64,000 nt of DNA from Orcinus orca (GCF_937001465.1 NC_064574.1:48758991-48822990), one strand, 5' to 3'; positions 23,101 to 39,300 are shown, counted from the stretch's first letter. Translations and numbers: made by a program. Notes: a model not told the origin generated them from the letters alone.

Positions 23101-26100
23101 GCCTGCACTCCACACCACCACGATTCCATTTAGCTGCCATATTTCCAGGACATTCCACAGTCATGAACACCGTGGCCCGGTGGGGCCCTCAGCTAGTCTG
23201 CCGCCCACACAGCGGGCTGAGTCTATTCCTGGGAACAAGGCGAAGGGCAGTTTCTCGGTCTCTCAGCGCATATTCCTCACAACTCTGAGGTCCAAGGAGG
23301 GAGGCAAAGCCACAACAAGGACCTCAGATGCACCAGCTACAAAAGTAAGTGGGTGCTTTTCTTATGCAAAATACGTCAGGGACAAAAAAAGCTTTAGCTG
23401 TTCTGATTTTACTCTAAACAGATCTTCAAAATACTTGAAGCAAGAGCCGTTCCCTGGGCCCTAAACAGAGCTTGTGATGGAAAACTCCTATAAGGTTTTA
23501 TCTTTCTTTTAAAAAGTAATAAAGCAAAAATAAAACACTGCACGAACACTGAATCTTCGCTTCTTCATTCTACTTTTATTTTCCAAATGTTCTTTAATAA
23601 GGATGTATCATTTTCATAGTGGAAAAAAAAAAGGATAAAAATCCAGGATAAAAAATAGTGCAAATGAAGGAAATATTAACCAGTTTAAAAGCTTAAACCT
23701 TTACCTGCCATACCTGCCACTCAAGAGTAAAGCCCGGAAGAGCCAGGGCTCTAGCTGGTTTTTCACAGCTATTTTCCCAGCCCTAACACAAGGCCTGGCG
23801 TGTAGCAGAAATAGAAGTTTAAAGGATGCACCTTCATTCAACGCGCTCGGTTTAAGTCTCACTACTATCTTTATGCACTTGTGTCTGCGGCTGCCAGGCT
23901 CCTTCCACAGTGGGTGCCCAATACGCGCATCTGACCTCACCAGGTGCAGCCAGGGCTGCAAGGGACTGAGCCGTGGCCTAGGGTTACATTCCCTGAGACC
24001 TGAACTCTTTTGACTTCCCAGCCCCATGGTCCCACGTTGTTGGTGGCACACAGCTGAGAGTTAAGCCCCTCCTTGCCTTGCTGGGCTCAGGCCAGAGTCC
24101 AGAGGACACTCACGCCCCCCAAATCAGAGGCCGTTACCACTTCCCCCTTCCCCTTGGAAGCCAGAGAAGATTCTCGCTGTGTAAGAATTCCATACCAAGG
24201 AATGTACTACATACAATACAATTAAATGAGGAATATAGGGTGACTTTTAAATCAAGCTTAATCTCAAATATGAACTTACTTGAAAAGACCAGAATAACTA
24301 ATTTAAACAGCCTTTTAAGGCCATGTAAATCACTTTATAGCACAGTTTCACTATTTACAACAACGCTGTCCAATAAATAGAGCTTTCTGCAGCAAAGGAA
24401 ATGTTCTGTATCGGTGCTGTGCTACCTAAAAAGGTGGCCACTAGTCACATGTGGCTACTGAGCATTTGAAATGTGGTGATTCAACTGAGAAACTGAACTT
24501 CAGACTTTAATTTCAACAGCCCCAAGAGGCTAGTAGCTACCCTACTGGACAATGTGAATGCAGAGCAAATCCCAGCTGGAGGCCACGCCAGCACCAGCTT
24601 CAAAGGCCACAGAGGCACAAGTGAAGCGGGAGGCTGGTTCCTGGCAGGGCGTGTTGGAGAAGAATCTGGTGAGGTGCTAAGCTGACAATAAGAGATTAAC
24701 TCTGAGATTTACAAAGGTTCAATATTTCTAACAATGCTTACCACAAAAAAAACATCAACTCCTCTTTTCTGGATTCCTTTGTTTCGAAGCTTGCATCATA
24801 CAAAGCATAGCGACAATCTTTTTCAGGAAGCATTCCCACAAAATGCTTGAAAGGATCCGTTATGGTTACACCGATATCTCCAACCAAGATCTCTTTGCCT
24901 TCTTCTACAATGATGCACTTTTTGTCTGCGCTGAGACAAAAAATGACAGCTTTCTTTCTTTTCTTGATTTCTTCTGGTGTGGAGCACTTCCGAACCTTCA
25001 TGTCATAAAAAATGCGACATACTTCATCAGCAACTTGCACTCCTGAGGCCTAGAATGAGAGGGGAAAAAATCATAAGGAGGCTTACAGTTTTTATCATGC
25101 CAAATACAAAACACTACGTAACTTTTGGTCCATAGACTGGCATACACTTAAATTTTTTTAGGTATATTTACCATCTAATAGGAAGACTAGAAAATTTGAG
25201 CTGCAAACACTAATTTCAGTCATTAAACTTTTAAAAAGATTACATATCTAAGCCATTCATCACTATTATGCGGGAGTAAGGGAAGATTCAGCTACAGCAG
25301 CTCCTCCAACCCTGAAACCTAGCAAACAGTGCTTCCTGGGGTGCTGAATTAGTTTCTTCTTATACAGGTTGCTCAGAGCCCTGACTGGGGTAGTCATCTC
25401 CCCAGTTTGGGTGTTAATAATACCCGAAATTCTTTTCATAACGAATAATAGATGGTCAGAGTGGCTGGGTTGAGAAAATTCCACTACTACAGCACATACT
25501 TCACTAATAAAAGAATTGAAAGATCTTTGTTCTACTAACATGTCAAAATTATATGATTAATCCAGTAACATATCAGTCACATACCTGTAAAATTTCATTT
25601 ATAAAATCTCCAAGTTTTAAATTAAAATTAGAATAAATGAGACTGCTAGGAGACTAGATCTTAATCGTTCCCACCACAAGAAAAGAAATGATAATTATGT
25701 GATGTGAAAGAAGTGTTAGCTAACCTACGGTGGTAATCATATTGCAATAGATAAATGAATCAAAAATCAACACCTTGTAAACCCTAAGCTTACATAATGT
25801 TATATGTCGATTATATCTTGATTAAAAATAAATATTTACTGCTATAACAAAGAGGATAGCTTAATTTAGGATTATACTGACTACAGAAAATAACCTTTTA
25901 CCATGTTATACTTGCTATTCCAAAATGAAGAAGTGGTTACATAAGATCTTGATAACCAAAGATCTAAAATCACTTTTTGATCTTTTCAACTTCTTTAAGG
26001 AATGTGCCATTTCCATTAACTTTATAATTTTTTATGCTTCATTAACTACTTTGGTTTGCATGTTAGCTTTTCTAAAGCAAGAATTATAAACTTAATAGAA

Positions 26101-27335
26101 TTTAAATACTAAACAATGCCAAAATGTTAATGATACCCAAAATTAACATCACACCGTTTGATTAAATATAAATGCGTGTGAGATGAAAAAATAACCTGCA
26201 CACTAGGAAAAAATATTTGCAAATCGTATATCCAATAAGAAACTTGCATCCAGAATATATAAAGAAACCTTATAACAACAATAAAAAAGACAACCCAATT
26301 TAAAAATGGGCAAGCAATTTGAATAGACATTTATCCAAAGAAGATTTTTAAAAAACGGTCAAGAAGCACTTGGAAAAAAATGCTCAGCACCATTAGTCAT
26401 TAGGTAAGTGCACATCAACACCACAATGAAAAACTACTTCACACCCACCGGGATGGCTGTGGACAGAAACTAATGTTGGTGAGGCTGTTGAGAAACTAGG
26501 GCCCTTAAATGTTGCTGAAAGAACTACAACAATGGTGCAGCCGCTTCAGGAAACCATCTTGCAGCTCCTCAAAACATTAAACATGGAGTTAACACACAGC
26601 AACACCACTCCTCAGCGTAGACACAGGAGAAATGAAAACATATGTCCATACAAAAACCTGTGCGTGAAAGTTCATAGCAGCATTATTTCTAACCGCCAAA
26701 AAGTAGAAAGAATCCAATGTTTATCAGCTGATGAATAAACAAAATGTGGCATATCCATACAATGGAATATTATTCATCCATAACAGAATGAGGTGCTGAT
26801 ACCCGCTACACGACACATGAACCTTGAAAAGCACCATGCTAACTAAAGGCCCAGACATACGAGGCCACATTGCTCACAAGTCTATTCCCTGAAATGTTGA
26901 AAACAGTCAAATCCATGGACAGGAAGCAGATTAGTGGTTTCCAGTGGCAAAGGGGAGAGGGAATGCAGAGTGACTACTAGTGGGACGGGCATCTTTTTGG
27001 AGTGATGGAATGTTCTGGAATTTGACAGTGGTGATGGATGCTCAACTCTGGAAACATACTGAAAATCAGCGAACTGTACTTTATGATATGTGAATTATAT
27101 CTCAATAAAGTTGTTACTTAAAAAGGCATGTAAGGGGCTTCCCTTGTGGCGCAGTGGTTGGGAGTCCGCCTGCCGATGCAGGGGATACGGGTTCGTGCCC
27201 CGGTCCGGGAAGATCCCACATGCCGCAGAGCGGCTAGGCCCGTGAGCCATGGCCGCTGAGCCTGCACGTCCAGAGCCTGTGCTCCGCAACGGGAGAGGCC
27301 GCAACAGTGAGAGGCCCGCGTACCGCAAAAAAAAA

Positions 27336-27367
<32 letters not shown>

Positions 27368-30300
27368 ATCCATGTAAGAATTCTGGGGGTTAAAATACAC
27401 AAAGATCCTAGCAGTTACTTAGTATTAAGGTAACTGGGCCACTTAATCATCTCATTGATTAAAAGAGCTCACCTCAATCCCATCTAATCTAATCTACATC
27501 TAATCATAATCCACTTCAATCCTACCTAATCTAATCCTAAATGAACATTTTACTCTAACAAAGAGGAATATATAGAAAATTAAGGCTAGAAAACTACCTC
27601 CAAAGTTACACAATCTTACCGCTTTCCCATTTTTAAAAAATACTACCTTAAACCTTCTTTTACTGCTTTAGGAGTAGTATTGTTCTGATCTTCACAGTTC
27701 ATCTATGGAAAGCAAGTTAAGAATCTTTATTTTGATTTTTTGAATAGAGATGAATAAAATGTTCAAAGTGACAAAAATTAACAAGGAATTAGAAACAGAC
27801 CCTAATTCCTCTAACTCCCTAGTCCATAACTGGTGATTTGTAAATGACATTTGACTAATCCATCTTTAAAAGCATGAAGGAAACATGTGAAGCCTTGAAT
27901 CCAACCAATTAATATTTGAATGTATCTGTCAATATCTAAGTGAAGTATTTCAAACAACACTCAATTCCGACTTGGAAATTAAATTAATTATGTATCAGTA
28001 ATTGAAAACAGAAAGTAAATGTGTATCCTGCAATCATAATGCAACTAACCTCCGTCAAATCTGGCTGTAACTTACAGGCACCTTAAAAGCCTCAGTAAGG
28101 AAGAATTTTGGCTTTTTTCTATCTGAAATGAGGAATATGGAGGTTTCTGATGAGGGGAATACTAGAGACATTTATGCTTGAGGAAACTAACACCAAAGAC
28201 TGTGAAGGAGAAACTGGCAAAGACACTGGAAGCAGGAAGACTACTTCTGAGGCAACTGCCAATATCCAGAGAAAGCTCTGAACTACAGCAGTGCTGCTGA
28301 AAACAAAAACAAATCCAAGGACATTTCAAAGCAGAGCCAATACAGCTGAGAGAAACAGTACAGAAGAGCATCAAAGACGACCCTGGATGGATTCTCCAGA
28401 CTGGTGACTAGAAAGACTGATGGATAAACAGAAGGGGGAGGATGGGCACAGTTTAACACGTTAATCTTGAAGAATGTGCAAGACATCTAGGTGGAGATGA
28501 CCAGTTAGTAACTGGAAACAGCACAAATCTAATAGGAAGGCTCCACTTAATCGGTATTTTGGACCAAAGTCAATACCACGGAGGCATATCAACATTAAGT
28601 AGCAAAAGAGAAACAAGTCAATGGAATTAAGAAGAAATTATCAGAAGGCTAAGAAGAAAAAGTAAGAAGGGGGAAAAGACCATCCTGGAAGCCAAGAGAA
28701 AATATTTCCAGAAGGGAGGTCAGCAATACCAGAAACTGTAAAGTTCGAGAATGACTGGAAACGGACCACTGGGCTTGACGACTGGGCCTCTGAGCATTTC
28801 AGGAGACAGAGGGATGGGCAGGAATCCAGGGCAGTGGGCTGGGGATGCACAGGGAACTGAGGTACAGCAGACAGGATGGCTGATGGCGAAGGGAAGGGGA
28901 GGACTGAACGCTGACTTCCAATGCATGTAAGTTGTCTTCCACTGGGGAGATGCGGCCACACTAACAGTTTAAGAGCTTGAAGGAACAAGAGAAAGAAAGC
29001 CAAACCCTAAAGAAAAAGAAAAAAATACTAATATTGAGTACTTCTATTGTCACACACTTCTAAATCACCATTCTATGAGCTAGCTACCACTACTGCTTGC
29101 ATCCTACAGATGGGGAAATTGAGGCATAGAAAGATTAAGTAACTTGGCCAGGGTCACACAGAAACTGACAGAAGAACTGAGGTTTGAACTCAGGCGATTT
29201 GGCTCCAGAGGATACTTAACCACTCAAACAACAGTCAGAATCCTAATGAGACTGACGAGATGCAGGGCACAGATGCACGAGTCAGTCTTAGGAAAGACTA
29301 TGCCTTTATTCCTCTAAAATAGGAAGAGGGAGGGTAAAGGTTTAGAATAGCTATGATGGGTAGTTCCAAAGGGAATCCCCTAAGGACCAGCAAAGGGATC
29401 CGAGGACCCCACAGGTTCAGTGAGGTCAGAGAGGCAACGGTTGAGCAATCTGGCAGAAAGCAGATGCTGATGGTGGTGTTGGTGGAAAGGAAGGACTCTG
29501 CATTCTCCTGAGGTATCCACGCTCGAGATTTCCATCACCTAATCCAAAGGACTCGCACGGTGTTCAGATTTCTGCCTTTCTGAACTCACAGTCTTTACAC
29601 CCAATTGCCTATCTAACATCTGCAGCTGGATGTTTCAAAGGGATCTGATGCTCAGCATGTCCAAAATCTGATACAGGTTGGTCTCCTTCTCATCAGTCTT
29701 CCTTTCCCAGTACACACCACCATCCCAGTTTCATATAAGCGCCAAACCTAAGAGACATCCTCAACAATCCTCTACCCTCACCTCACTTAGCCCTTTGAAT
29801 TTCCAAGTTTTTCTCCAAAATATTCATTTCTCCCCATTTCTGTTGCCATTCTCCCAGCCCAAGCTACCACTGCCTATTACCGTAACTGTGCCAGTAACCT
29901 CTCAAGTCACTGCAGGGGAGGGAGACGAGGACATGCATGGACCCAGGAAGACCACGTTCTCCAGCCTTCCTCACAAGCTCAGCTGGGGCCACAAGACTGA
30001 GCCCTGCTCGGTGAGAGGTGGTCACCGTGACAGGAAGCACCGCCAGGCCTGGCCCTTTAAAGCTGATCTTCAAGCTCTGCCTTCCCCTGCAAAGATGACC
30101 CTGGCAGACACACCTCAAGACAGAAGAGGGCTGCCCAACCCCACTGCACTGCACGACAGAGATAAACCTTTACTCTATTATTAGGCCACTGATATTTGGC
30201 GTTTAATTTGTCATCCCAAACACAACAGACTGCTCACGCACCCTGTGATCACCTCCACTCCCCCTAATTCATCCAGTGCACTGCAGCCACAGATCTGGAA

Positions 30301-33300
30301 CAGGAATACCATCACCGTGCGTAAAACACTTCAGTGGCGGCTTTCCACTGCTCTGCGCAGGCGTGATCCGCCCACCTCTGCAGCCCTACCTTACAGCACC
30401 CGTGCTCGGAAGTTCAGGAAGCTCACTACCGGCCTTCTGTCAGTTGTCTGCATTCAGGCTCCCTCCCGGCTCGGGGCCTCTGCTCACTGTGCCTCATTCA
30501 CTCTTTACACCTCAGATCAATTTTCACTTGGAAAACAAGTTGTTTGGGCCAAAACCACTATCACGTGCTTCCATGAGATCATATGCCTCTAGCCCATAGC
30601 ACTTACTACAGCCTCAATGTCCTACCTTCAAGATTACTTGACTGTCTCCCCAAAGGGGCAGTAAGCTCCTTAAGACTATATGTCTGTCTTGTTCACTTTT
30701 GTGTTCCCTTGAGGAAATCAAGAATAAATCAGACCCTCAAGGGAGTGTACTGATTAGTGGAGAAGATAAAGAGCACATATAGTGCTTCAATACTTGGTAA
30801 AACATTCACTATTCCTTGATAAACTCCAACAGAAGGGCGTTTAAAGAAGGTAGAGATCAAACTGGGGGCAGGGAGGGGATGCGGGTAAATCAAGGAGAGT
30901 TTCGTCTGGAAGGTGACTTACAGCACTCCAGAATAAGGGGGCTGAAAGGATGAAAAGACAGTTCCTGACAAACAGAACGCGGTTCGTCCAGTATGAGAGG
31001 AGGAAACCAGGATGTGGACTGGGTTCGGGGGAGAGGCCACCAACGGCAGGCCCAGGAGTCTGGAGGCACTGGGTATTTTTTGGAAAATACACGAAGCCAT
31101 GCATGAGAGAGCCAGGACAGGAGGAGACTGGGGCAAGGAGACAACCTAAAGGCCACTGCGGTCAGCAAGGCCGGGGCCATGAGGCCTCCACCAGCGTGGC
31201 AGGCACAGTACAAGGAGGAGGTGGTGAGGACATCCCCTGTGCTCCACAGCCCCTGGCTGGGAAGGGAAGACAGCGAGGAAGCAGACAGAATCAAGTGTTC
31301 AGGTCAGTGACCAGGAGGCTGACTGATATCACCAAATGCTCATTTTCTCTCATCTTCCCACTGCGGTGGCTTTAGGGGCTTCGATGTTAAACAAGTACGA
31401 TTTCTTTACGACTACTAACACTGTAATACTAACTTTTGCCCTTGAAAGTAATTTAAAACATGCACGAGGCAACATGTACATTAGATTCAATTGTAATGAA
31501 TAAAATATGCTTGAATTTGTTAGACCTTGATTTACTTAGTATATACTTGGAATACACTTGATATGGAAGATTAAACAACTGGTGCCTAGACTCTTGATAA
31601 TGATTTTTATAAAGCTGGACTAAAATAAAACCGCGAGGGCAGACTGGGAAGGCAGGGGACACCACTCCTCCAGCCCGGCGCCTCTGCCACTGCTCCTCCA
31701 TGGGCTCACGGGCACCAGCAGGGCTCTTCTTCCACCTTTGACTCTGGGGGGTGAACGGGAAAGCCTGGGGTACGGACTAGTGGGATGGAAAAAAGATAAA
31801 CTACTCCTTAAGTAACTACAGTTTATTAACTTTTTAGAGGCCAAAAGCAGATAACTTGATATTAAAGCACCAGAATTATGAGAGCAACAGCTCCACCCAA
31901 GCTTCCCCACTAACCAGCTGTGTCACCTCGGGCGTGTCATTTAACATCTCCTGAGTAAAGGAGTTCCTTCAACTGATTTACTTAGGGGCATGCACCAGGT
32001 CAGTAGGATCACCTGGGGATCCTGTTAAAATGCAGATTTTGCAGATTCTGATTCAGAATATCTGGGGTAGAGTCTGAGACTCTGCATTTCCAATCAGCCC
32101 CAGGTGACAATCACTAAACTGTTGCTCTAAAATTTCAAGAAACATTAAAATCTTAGCTCATTGCTATTTTACTTCTTTGCCTACAAGTTTAACTTTTATA
32201 ATGAAGCAGTAGTGATAGAGTACATTATAAAAACTAATAGGCCCAAAGTCAAAGCATTTTTTGAGCCACAGACTCCTGGTAAAGCCTATGGGTCCTTTCT
32301 CAACATGGTATTTCAATCAAAATAAAAGATACAGCATTAAAAAAAAACCAATTATATTGAAATACAGTTCATCTATCATGATGGTTAAGAATTCCTGTGA
32401 GTATTAAATTCTGTGGATTTGTTATCACATTTCAATGAATCTCTTAAAAACAGTTATAACACTAATATTCAGAATCATTTGTTCACTGTGTTTTTTACCT
32501 AATAGAAAAGATCCTCTCCCATAAGTCTCAGTTTTCAGTATTTCTCTAAAATGTTAATTATTAACATTTTAACTGCTCAGCTGTCAAGAAATCCAAAGTT
32601 TATTTTTTAAAGCAAAACCAAATTCAGTTGCAATTTTAAATTTATTTCTAAAGAGTTATTTATATTCAACTGCAAAGTTTTAACAATAAAGACCATTAAA
32701 GGATACTTTGAAATAGGACCAAAATCTGCTGCACTGTTGGGAAAGAAAATCTTGAGAGCAAAAATAGATTGCTATTACAAGAGCCTTGTGATTACCTTAA
32801 AAAGATATGTTATCCACGACTTCAGTTTCTCTCTGTTCTGTACCAGTGACCACTGGAGAATAACAGTTGCTTTCAGAACTCCACCCCCATGTTAAAATAG
32901 TTGCTGTTAAATGATTCTTCACTTATTTTATCTCACGTGACTACCAGTTTTAACTTGTACCTGAAGCATAATGGATCTCAAACCTGAGTCTCCTCTGGCA
33001 GAGCTTGTGTAAAACACTGATTCAGAGATTAAATGTATAATGTACACGGAGGCACTGTCTTTATATTCAACATTCACCCAGTGTACGCTTCTTTAAATAA
33101 AGTTACTACTCACAAACAGAGGGGGAAGTAAAAGCTACAAAGACTATGAAACACTGGGTATTTTAAAGTTAAAACATCAACTCTCTCCACTTCTAGAGTA
33201 AGGGTGGTAATCTTTGAAAGAAGCTCAAGTTTTCTGATTCAATTATTGTAGACAACGGAACCAGGCCAAAAACGAAATGTGATGGCTTACAGCAGCCTAC

Positions 33301-36300
33301 CTTTCAACAAAACTTCAGAAACAGTGGTCTATGTCTATACTACCAAACTCACGTAGGATGCCTGCTGGCTCCATAACTGATGCCAACTACACTTAACCCA
33401 ATCCTCATTGGAGAAAACAGGAATGAAAGCTATTGTTTTGCCTCAGAAAATTATTAATTTTTAAAAAATTATTTTTCTAAGCTGAGCGTCTGAAACATTT
33501 GAAAGTAGAATACTGCATAGCAGACAAATACAGTTTCAAATTTACAAACACCTGGCAGAAAAAAATGGCATTAATTAGGTCCTTTCTCAACCTACCAACT
33601 CTTAAACACCCACCATAACTGCTAATCAAAGGAGTTGGGGAGTTTAAATGGGTTCACAATTATCCTTTATTTACACCATGCCTTGCACAAGGGCCAAGAG
33701 AATCAGAAAATTACTGACTACAGAATATTTAGGCTTTTGGCTACTACAACTGGTGCCTCTGAGCAATAATGATCACACAACAAATAAAATGAGAGTGACA
33801 AGTACTTCAGGGACATTTTTACATGTAAGATTTAAGAACCTCACAGATCCTGTGTCAAGATGGGAGGCAGAATACATACATTTAATTTATCTCCCTACCA
33901 AAAAGCCACTGAGAGTTCAAATAAGAATGAATGAAATTAGTTTGAGAAGCATTTAGGTCTCTAGATCCCGTCCTGAACTCCACTCTGCCGCCACCCCACT
34001 CCCTGGAATACTAGAGGTTATTCTCTGGGTAAACAGTATGTCTTTCTGGCTTAGTTATCATACTGAAAACAGGAAAATAGGTGGCCATATGCAAATGATG
34101 CTAAGACACTCCACCTCCAACACCACCTTGAAGCTGTGCTGAACAACAGAACTTTCTGTGATGATACAAATGTTCTCTGTCTGCACTGTCCAATATGGCA
34201 GCCACTACCACACACGGCTACTGAGCACATGAAATATGGCTAATACAACTGAGGATTTTAAATAGTTTAACATAAAATAACACATAAAATTAACTCACTA
34301 TGTACCAAAATAGTATATATTGGGTAGACAAATCTATAAAACATATTACGTAGTTTTCTACCTTGGAAAAACACTATACTATTTAGCGTTATGGATGCCT
34401 CCTGTCCTCAGGAACCACCGTTACTATACTATGCAGTAAAATAATGTCCCCAAGGGCAAGGATTTCAACTCCAGTTTACTGTAATAATTATGGCCAACTA
34501 TTTCTGGAGGTAAGGAAGCAATCTTGGGGGGATAAGAGACTTATAATAGACTCTTTTTTTGGCACGGGGATATTCTGAGTGTTAATTTGGAAGAGTCAAA
34601 ACAACCAGACAGCTTAAAATTTTTATTTGAAACAGTAATTTCTACCTGTCCTCTGACGACCGCAACTACAGATTTAAAAAACATACTGACATTTGATGTA
34701 TCTCTCTCCTTTCTTCCCGTGACTATTAAATGGATGAACAGCAAAGATATGAAGAACACAAAGGATGAGAACGGTCTTCTTTAACAGTCAAGATTGAGTC
34801 ACACCACCTCTTACCATTATCCTCCGCACAACTATCAGCTACAGGTATGAAGCAAAGGTCACAAGGATGAAAACTGGGGCCTGCTGTGGGGCGAACTAAC
34901 AGGCTCTGCCTTAAAATCTGTCCCTGCCCAGTAAGTAAAGATCACTCAGGCAAGCACACAGCAAATCCTCCATCCCTTGATAAGCCCAAAATGTCCACAG
35001 CTGCTGAGTAGTTTTCTAGACCGTGCCTGGCCAAGGGGGCCAAGAAAGAGCTAAATTAAGCCCCTGCTCCACTAGCCGAGAGGCGCCTCTGCAGGGCTGC
35101 GAAGCTGGCAGCAGCGCCATCTGCCTGCCTCCTGGGGCTGCGCCACCGAGGGAAGCGCCGTTCTGTCGTTTGCGCAGTCACTACACAGGCCAGCAGCGAG
35201 CCAGAAAATGTTCCTAGTTAACCCTCTGCCCTGATACACTAGCTCATCCCCCAAAGCCAGGGTGACTAAACTGTTAAATTTACAGCCAATTTCCACTTGT
35301 AGAAGTCCTTCATTCACCTCACAGCAAAGTACAGACAATGTCCTTGAGACAGCCTATGTAGACCAAACAGCAACTCTCTACTAGCTGCATGTTAATGTTT
35401 AGAGTTCCACGAAAACCATTTTATGGTTACACCTTACTTGGTAAGGAAAAAAACTCATTCAATAACCTAAATTCTAGGAACCACCACCCACAGAAAAAAA
35501 ACCGCCACCAAAAGAAAAATAACTTACAGAAAAATCATCTCAACAGCCAAAATAGATTAGATAGAATAAAGGCCCAGTTGCTAAACATCTGTCTCACTCC
35601 GATTGTATGCAATCTTATTTACAGACAGTCTTACTAGGTGTAACAGGTTCCCCACCTGCTGGGAGGCTGAGGCAGGGAGTCAGAAAGGCAGGGCAGGAAC
35701 AATAAGGAGTTCCATAAACCTGACGGAGAAAGTAACAGCCCCCATTTCTCCCCCCACCCGCCTCAAATCTAGATAGAAAAATGGGAGGGGGTCCGAGCAA
35801 CCAAGGGATAGAAGCACACTGGCAAAAAGTCCTAGGTCTTTCCTGTTTTCTTTCAAGTGCCCAATTTCCTTCAGGATAAAATCCATGCCAAGCACTTTAT
35901 GCCCTATCTTTCCAGCTTCCTTTCCCACTTCTCCCTGACGTGCACCCCGTAATTCCAGTCATGCACGACCTCTAGGATTCCCTGAATACACCACATTCTC
36001 TAGTGATACTTCACCTTCCTCCTCTGCCGCCGGCCAAGTCCTTCAGGGCTCAGCTCAGGCCTCCCCTCTGGGAAGGAAATGCTTACTTGGCCTCTCAACC
36101 ACCATATGCTAACACAGAGGACGATTATTTCCATCACAGAATCATCAACGACTGTGATGAACTTTCTATTGGGTGTCTCATTCTCTAGACTGTGCTCCTT
36201 AAGGGCAAGAACTAACAGTATCATTTTTTCTCCAACCCTATACTACCTAAGAAATATCACCTACTTTATAAGGTTTTGAAAAATGATTATCCCTTAAAAT

Positions 36301-39300
36301 TTTTATGAAATGTTGTATTTTTCCCCATTCTTTATGGTACAATTCTTCAGTTTACACCAAGGAAAATACTACATCTCAAAACTTTAGGGTTTTCTGAAAG
36401 AAACAAAGCGAAAAACTTCTAAGCAATTTTTATTGATCTCCACAGAATATTTTGGTCCTGATCAGACCTGCTATTATTTTCTTTTTCCTAAAAATACAGA
36501 ACTTCAGACCTCTGACATACTGTTTGCATATATTTATAATGTTTATCTTTTAGATTCCTCATAACTGACAAAAACAACTTGTAAAGAAGGAAAATTTTTA
36601 CATCATTTGATTTTATAAGGACAACTCACTGCATATCACATCATGGAACCATGAATGTACTTGCGATGATGATGAAACTGAAAGACATTTTTTTTGAGCT
36701 ATAACTGACACAGCATTGTTAGGTCACAACAACATACCTATTGTTTCAAGTGTACAACATAATGATTCAGTATTTGTATACACTGTGAGATGATCACCAT
36801 AATAAGTCTAGTTAGCATCCATCACCACACGTCGTTACAATTTTCCTTCTTGTGATGAGAACTTTTAAGATCTACTCTTTTAGCAACTTTCAAATATACA
36901 ATAAGTACTATTACAATATTATAGTCACCATGCTGTACATCACATCCCCAGAACTTATTTATTTTATAATAGAAGTTTGTACCTTTTGACCACCTTCACC
37001 CATTTTGCCCACCACCCTGCCTCTGGCAACCACCAATTTGTTCTCTTTATCTATGAGTTTGGGTTTTTTTCTTTAGATTCCACATATAATTGAGATCATA
37101 AGGTATTTGTCTTCCTCTGTTTGACTTATTTCACTTAGCTTAATGCCTTCAAGCTACATCCATGTTGCTGCAAGTGGCAAAATCTCCTTTTTTATGGCTA
37201 AATAATATTCCATTTATGTATTTATATATGTGTGCACATTTTCTTTATTCACTTAACCATCAATGAACACTTAGGTTGCTTCTATGCCTTGGCTATTGTA
37301 AATAATGTTGCAATGAACAAGGGGTTGCATACATCTTTTATTCCTTTGCATAAATACCCAGAAGTGGAGCTGATGGATCATACGGTAGTTCTTTAATTTT
37401 TAATTAAATTAAAAAATCAGTATGAGGAATCTTCATACTGATTTCCATAATGGCTGAACCAATTTACATTCCCCCCAATAGTGCACAAGGGTTCCCTTTT
37501 CTTCACATCCTCACCAACACTTGTTATTTCTGTCTTTTTTATAATTGACATTCTAATGCATATATGGTCAATTAATTTATGTCAAAGGAGCCAAGAATAA
37601 AAAGTTGACCCTTGAACACCTTGGGGGTTAGGGGTACTGACCCTCTGCACAACTGAAAATCTGCATATAATTTTATAGTCAGCCCTCCAAGTCCATGGTT
37701 CCGCATTGGTGGATTCAACCAACCACGGATCGTGTAGTACTACAGCACATATTTACTGAAAAAATCCACCTCTAAGTGGACCTGTGCAGTTCAAACCCAT
37801 GCTATTCAAGGGTCAACTGTACAATGGGAAAGGACAATCTCTTTTAATAAATGGTTTTGGGAAAAGTGGACAGCCACGTACAGAAGAATGACACTGGACC
37901 GCTATCTTATAGCATAAGGAAATTAACTCAAAAAATGGATTAAAGACTTGAATGGAAGATATGAAATTGCAAATCTCCTAAAATAAAACACAGATGGTAA
38001 GCTCTTCGACATAGGTCTTGGTGATGATTTTTCTGGATCTGACTCCAAAAACCAAAAGCAACAAAAGCAAAAATCAGTAAGTGGAACTATATCAAATGAA
38101 AACACTTCTGCACAGCAAAGAAAACCATCAACAAAATGAAAAGGCAATCTATTGAATGGGAGAAAATGTTTGCAAATCAGGTATCTGATAAGGTACATAT
38201 CCAAAATATGTAAAGAACTCACTCACATACAACTCAGTAACAACAAAAAAAATTCAATTAAAAAATGAGCAGAGGCTCTGAATACACATTTTTCCAAAGA
38301 CATAAAGATGGCCAAGAAGTACGTGAAAAGGTGCTCAACATCACTAATCATCAGGGAAACAATCAAAACCACAATGAGACATCACCTCAACTCTTGGTAT
38401 CTTTATCAATGCCCTCTGCCTAACACATACACACAATCCCCCATCTACCCGGAACCGAAGCTGTTTAATAAATGTTTATTTAATCAACGTAAGTTTTCTA
38501 CTTAATATTCTGTTCTAAAGGTCACAAATATACACTTTTTATTTCTAAAACTGATATGTAAGCATCACTTAATTTCAGAATAAATGCTAGATAAGAGACA
38601 TTAATGTATACAGTATTCAAAATGCAAAGAGTATGACCTTTAAGAAGTCAATATCCCATAAAACAAACTGACACATTTCAAAATTTCTGCAATCCCCTCC
38701 CCTGTTAAATAGCCATTTGATTCTGCAGTTGAAAAAATTTTAAAAGCACTACTTAATAATAAGATATATCTATTAGTGGTTTTATCCAAGGTGGAGAGAA
38801 TGACTGTTTCAAGCACTTATTAATATTAGGGGGAAAAAGATCTCCACAATATTTTGCCTCACCTTTCACTAAGATAGGAAACGAAGAATACATTCCTAAA
38901 CTGGGGAATGGAATACTGTTTGCAACAAAAGGAACAAACTGCTGATGTACAAATACCTTATCCTAAGTGAAAGGAACCCAGACTCAAAGGTTATGACTGC
39001 ACAATTCCATTTATATGATACTCGTGCAAAGGTGAAAGAAACTACAGGGACAAAGAACAGATCAGTGAGTCAGCTCTACACACCACCAGTCCCTCCCATC
39101 AGGAAACTTGCATAAGCCTCTTAGATAGCCTCATCCACCAGAGGGCAGACAGAAGAAGTAAGAAGAACTACAATCCTGCAGCCTGTGGAACAAAAACCAC
39201 ATTCACAGAAAGACAGACAAGATGAAAAGGCAGAGAGCTATGTACCAGATGAAGGAACAAGATAAAACCCCAGAAAAACAACTAAATGAAATAGAGATAG

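Noticed and set aside
29678..30184. 168-aa open frame
   Set aside because: Falls in L2-derived and low-complexity sequence with no family resemblance.
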